Assembly (NCBI GenBank): GCA_944354535.1
Contig: CALVPY010000006.1
Location: forward strand, 17,283 to 81,282
DNA length: 64,000 bases
DNA from: an uncultured Clostridia bacterium
GTDB taxonomy: Bacteria > Bacillota > Clostridia > Christensenellales > Borkfalkiaceae
Direction: 5' to 3'
Shown: piece after piece, positions 61,832 to 64,000 of the stretch
Position numbering within the stretch: the first letter of the stretch is position 1
Layout of the letters: every line of letters starts with the position of its first letter
The notes under the pieces: model-generated
Told to the model about the DNA's origin: nothing
What the model saw: the letters and a program-made list of their open reading frames with translations, nothing else
Databases searched by the model: none
Made by a program: the position numbers and the translations under genes

Positions 61832-63205
61832 TTATTCGTTTTGATTTTTCTTCTTTCTCTTCTTCAAGAAGATAATTGCACCGATGCCGCCCGCAACGAG
61901 CAGCACAAACACGATGAGTAAGATCGTTGCCGTATTGGAACCGCCCTCTCCCTCGGCGGGTTCTTCGGGCGTTTCGCCGCTTCCCCCATCGGGATTTGGC
62001 GGTTCTTCGCCACCACCCGGGTTCTCGGGTTCATTTGAATCATCGGGCGGCTCTGCGGCATTGCCCGCCGAAAGCTCGAACTCTTTCAACATCACACCAG
62101 ACTCGTCGTAAATCGACACGCGCCAGTCGCCGTTGAGTGCCGTATAATCGACCTGCCCGTATTCGTTGGCAAATAGCTGCATCGTTTCGCCCGCGTCGTT
62201 CGTGAGCCGAATCTCAAGGTTACCGACGTTGCTCGCACCGCAGCTGCACACGCGCAGCGCGATGAAATACTTGTCCTCCGGGAAGTCCTGCACATGGAGT
62301 TCGTACTTATGCCGATGTTCGGGTTCTGGCTCCTCCTCTACGATATAGCCGTTATCTCCGCTGGTGACGAAATCCGATAAGTAGCTGTAATTGCAGACGA
62401 TGCAAAGGTGCCGCGTATATCCCACGCTCTCCTCCGTTGCCTCCACGACAATATCGAGGAAGGTGTGCCCCAAGGCATTCGCATAATCTGTCACATACCT
62501 GTCGCCGCAGGTCGCGCACAGATGCTCGGTGTAGCCGTAGCTGACGCACGTTGCGGGGTGAACGGTCGTGACGTAGGCGTGGCCGGGTGCTTCCGTATAG
62601 TCGGAAATCAATACATTACCGCACACCTCGCAGGTGTAAGTCGTGTATCCCCCTTCCGTGCAGGTCGCCTCGGTGACGACCTCCGAATATGTATGACCGA
62701 GCGCCGAAACATAGCTATCCTGATAGGAATACCCACAAGTCTTGCAGGTGTGCGTCGTATAGCCCTGCGCCGTACACGTCGGTGCTGCCACCTCGTCCGT
62801 ATAAGAATGCCCTTTTTCGCTCACGAAGGTATCCGAATACTCATAGCCGCAGACGGAACAAAAATGCGTGGTGTAGCCCTTATGCGTACATGTTGGGGGC
62901 ATGACGATGTCCCGAAAGGTATGCCCCTTCGCCGCAGTGAAGTCGTCCGTATAACTTGCGCCGCAGTCCGTGCATACATAGACGGTGTAGCCCTGCTCCG
63001 TACAAGTCGGTGCGATGACCTCAAACGCCTCGTAAGTATGATCGCATACCCCGTCCGGGACAGAATATGCTGCTGCCGAGGCCCGCACCATCGTTCGGCT
63101 CTTCATCGCCGACCGTTCGCTTTCCCCTCCCGCGCAGCCCGCCGCGGCAAATGCCGCGACAAGCCCGATCGCCAAAAGCGGAATTGCTTTCATAAGTTTC
63201 CTCAA
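61832..63205 (-). CDS. Cys-repeat surface lipoprotein with C-terminal membrane anchor
   Basis: Protein of 457 residues. The N-terminus has a signal with a possible lipobox AAGC (Cys24). Six repeats of about 38 residues run from about 55 to 290 (for example TCTAQGYTTHTCKTCGYSYQ then ALGHTY), the same unit as in the 798-residue protein; the sixth lacks its first Cys. A beta-rich domain, a Pro/Glu/Gly spacer and a final helix (ILLIVFVLLVAGGIGAIIF) with a Lys-rich end follow. The TTG at 63205 has GGAGG; an ATG at 63193 is the alternative start. Confidence 0.83.
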   Translation of the reverse strand: MRKLMKAIPLLAIGLVAAFAAAGCAGGESERSAMKSRTMVRASAAAYSVPDGVCDHTYEAFEVIAPTCTEQGYTVYVCTDCGASYTDDFTAAKGHTFRDIVMPPTCTHKGYTTHFCSVCGYEYSDTFVSEKGHSYTDEVAAPTCTAQGYTTHTCKTCGYSYQDSYVSALGHTYSEVVTEATCTEGGYTTYTCEVCGNVLISDYTEAPGHAYVTTVHPATCVSYGYTEHLCATCGDRYVTDYANALGHTFLDIVVEATEESVGYTRHLCIVCNYSYLSDFVTSGDNGYIVEEEPEPEHRHKYELHVQDFPEDKYFIALRVCSCGASNVGNLEIRLTNDAGETMQLFANEYGQVDYTALNGDWRVSIYDESGVMLKEFELSAGNAAEPPDDSNEPENPGGGEEPPNPDGGSGETPEEPAEGEGGSNTATILLIVFVLLVAGGIGAIIFLKKRKKKNQNE

Positions 63206-63218
63206 ATTCCTCCTCCTT

Positions 63219-63962
63219 TTATTTCTTTGCTTTCTCCTGAAGCTCTAATAGGCTTGCAAGCGCCTCGTCAAGATAGTGCGAAAGCGATTTCAGTTTCTGC
63301 TGGGTGCTGATGTCCGTGTATTGCTCCAACAGCATGGATATGAACGCCTGCTTTTCTTCGAGCTTCGCCTTCATGAGCGCATTGGCGTCCTCCTCGGCGA
63401 GCATCTGTGCGACCTTCAAGACCTTTTCGTGCACTTCTCTTACTTTGTCGTTCCACGCCTTGTCGAGCGCGGCAAAATCAGGCACATTCTTTTGATCCTC
63501 TCTTGCCTCTTCTTCCTCACGCTTTTCGATCACGTCGAGCTGCTTTTCCTTCTCGTCCTTCTCGCTGCCGCCGAGGATGTCGAACACATATCGGCTCTTA
63601 TCGAAAAGCCGCGCTTCGCGCTTGGAAATATCTGCTTTGCCCGCCGCGAAATACACGTCTTTGAGTTCATACGACGGGGTAAACCTCGTCCAGATCGGCT
63701 CATATCCTCTGACAGATACGATGGCGTCGCCCTTTTCGTCGCCGTTCAATCTTTCAAGCATACCCACCGTAATGAGCGGCTGATTGCTTGCTCCCGTGTT
63801 CGACGACGCAGGGTTTTCCGCGCTTGTATTGACCGAGAAATTCTTGACCTTCTTCTGTCCGCATAGTTCTGAAAACTCCTTCCTCGTGTCGGGGTCGTCC
63901 GAGCCGATGAAGATTTTGATATTCCTATTCGCTCCGTAGGGATAGAAAAACGACGCAATCAT
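63219..63962 (-). CDS. C-terminal part of a VirD4/TraG-type coupling protein
   Basis: The 247 residues look like the distal part of a type IV coupling protein: NIKIFIGSDDPDTRKEFSE matches the conserved region after Walker B, and ISVRGY-like VSVRGYEPIWTRFTPS the final ATPase strand. A charged helical tail of about 120 residues follows. No Walker A is present, as it would lie upstream. The frame is closed by a stop at 63990-63992, and the ATG at 63962 lacks a ribosome binding site. A separate frame ends in the ATGA overlap, so this is either a split gene or one gene with a frameshift. Confidence 0.7.
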   Translation of the reverse strand: MIASFFYPYGANRNIKIFIGSDDPDTRKEFSELCGQKKVKNFSVNTSAENPASSNTGASNQPLITVGMLERLNGDEKGDAIVSVRGYEPIWTRFTPSYELKDVYFAAGKADISKREARLFDKSRYVFDILGGSEKDEKEKQLDVIEKREEEEAREDQKNVPDFAALDKAWNDKVREVHEKVLKVAQMLAEEDANALMKAKLEEKQAFISMLLEQYTDISTQQKLKSLSHYLDEALASLLELQEKAKK

Positions 63963-64000
63963 TTTTGACTGCGCCGTTCTGCGTTTTTCTTATTATATTC
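63959..64000 (-). CDS. End of the upstream reading frame, probably the coupling protein N-terminal part
   Basis: From the window edge the codons read EYNKKNAERRSQK and then TGA at 63961-63959, overlapping the ATG of the next frame. The residues fit continuation into the coupling-protein sequence after a -1 shift at the A run. The rest is outside the window. Confidence 0.45.
   Translation of the reverse strand, partial: EYNKKNAERRSQK

Larger units (their letters stand above)
49712..64000. mobile_element. End of an integrative conjugative element
   Basis: From just after tRNA-Thr to the window edge all genes are on the minus strand and belong to mobility: three serine recombinase genes, small accessory genes with TnpV, and a type IV secretion operon with VirB4, VirB6-like, VirB2-like and a coupling-protein end. 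The left border is set only approximately, between the tRNA and the last recombinase gene (49712-49959). The right end, relaxase and origin of transfer lie outside the window. No resistance or metabolic cargo is seen. Confidence 0.85.

Noticed and set aside
49712-64000. Antibiotic resistance or defence cargo in the element
   Set aside because: All genes in the visible part belong to mobility, conjugation or small unknowns; none resembles a resistance or defence gene.

Overview
The window looks like a chromosomal segment of an endospore-forming, Gram-positive Clostridia-type bacterium (Bacillota). The evidence is the nadK-argR-recN-spoIVB block, spoIVA and a ytfJ (gerW) homologue, the glgC/glgD pair typical of Clostridia, an IspH-ribosomal protein S1 fusion, strong GGAGG ribosome binding sites, and sigma-A promoters with 17-bp spacers. 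The species cannot be fixed from the sequence alone. Asd, DapA, DapB, LysA, MurC and two penicillin-binding carboxypeptidases show meso-diaminopimelate peptidoglycan and lysine synthesis.

Layout. 0-9 kb (+): nadK, argR, recN, spoIVB and a dacF-like carboxypeptidase, then lysA, htpG and a cold-shock gene with a long leader. 9-13.8 kb: murC, a minus-strand DUF815 ATPase, ilvC and a HAD phosphatase. 14-24.5 kb (+): a six-gene glycogen operon, glgB-glgC-glgD-glgA-glgP plus a GH13 alpha-glucan hydrolase. Its GlgB carries a basic tail and its GlgA an N-terminal extension that is mostly acidic. 24.5-28.2 kb: a palindrome-rich intergenic stretch, a Xer-type recombinase, hflX, a tiny Cys-rich gene and lexA. 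28.2-40.8 kb (mostly -): rluB, a DD-carboxypeptidase, ytfJ, a DUF2953-like gene, scpB, scpA and an M50 protease; then aroH-cmk (a fusion), plsC and ispH-rpsA (a fusion); then a YhiN-type flavoprotein, spoIVA and a carboxymuconolactone decarboxylase-like gene. 40.9-46.3 kb (-): an operon of membrane protein, methyltransferase, Hsp33, TPR protein and HEAT-like protein. 46.4-49.5 kb (+): a lysine riboswitch controlling asd-dapA-dapB. 49.6 kb: tRNA-Thr(GGU).

From about 49.7 kb to the right edge lies one end of an integrative conjugative element. It has a cluster of three serine-recombinase genes, the middle one lacking the catalytic domain, then small accessory genes including tnpV, then a type IV secretion operon read leftwards: coupling protein (its reading frame changes near the edge), a Cys-repeat lipoprotein, a VirB2-like small membrane protein, a VirB6-like channel protein, a VirB4 ATPase and a 798-residue Cys-repeat protein.

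The most unusual feature is in that operon. The C-terminal 70 or so residues of the 798-residue Cys-repeat protein align without gaps to the small VirB2-like protein, at roughly one third identity counted by eye. The element therefore seems to encode a pilin-like subunit with a large secreted repeat head (about 14 repeats with three Cys and a GH motif), plus a second surface protein with six of the same repeats. I infer a cell-surface or mating-contact structure. No search could be run, so novelty is not established.
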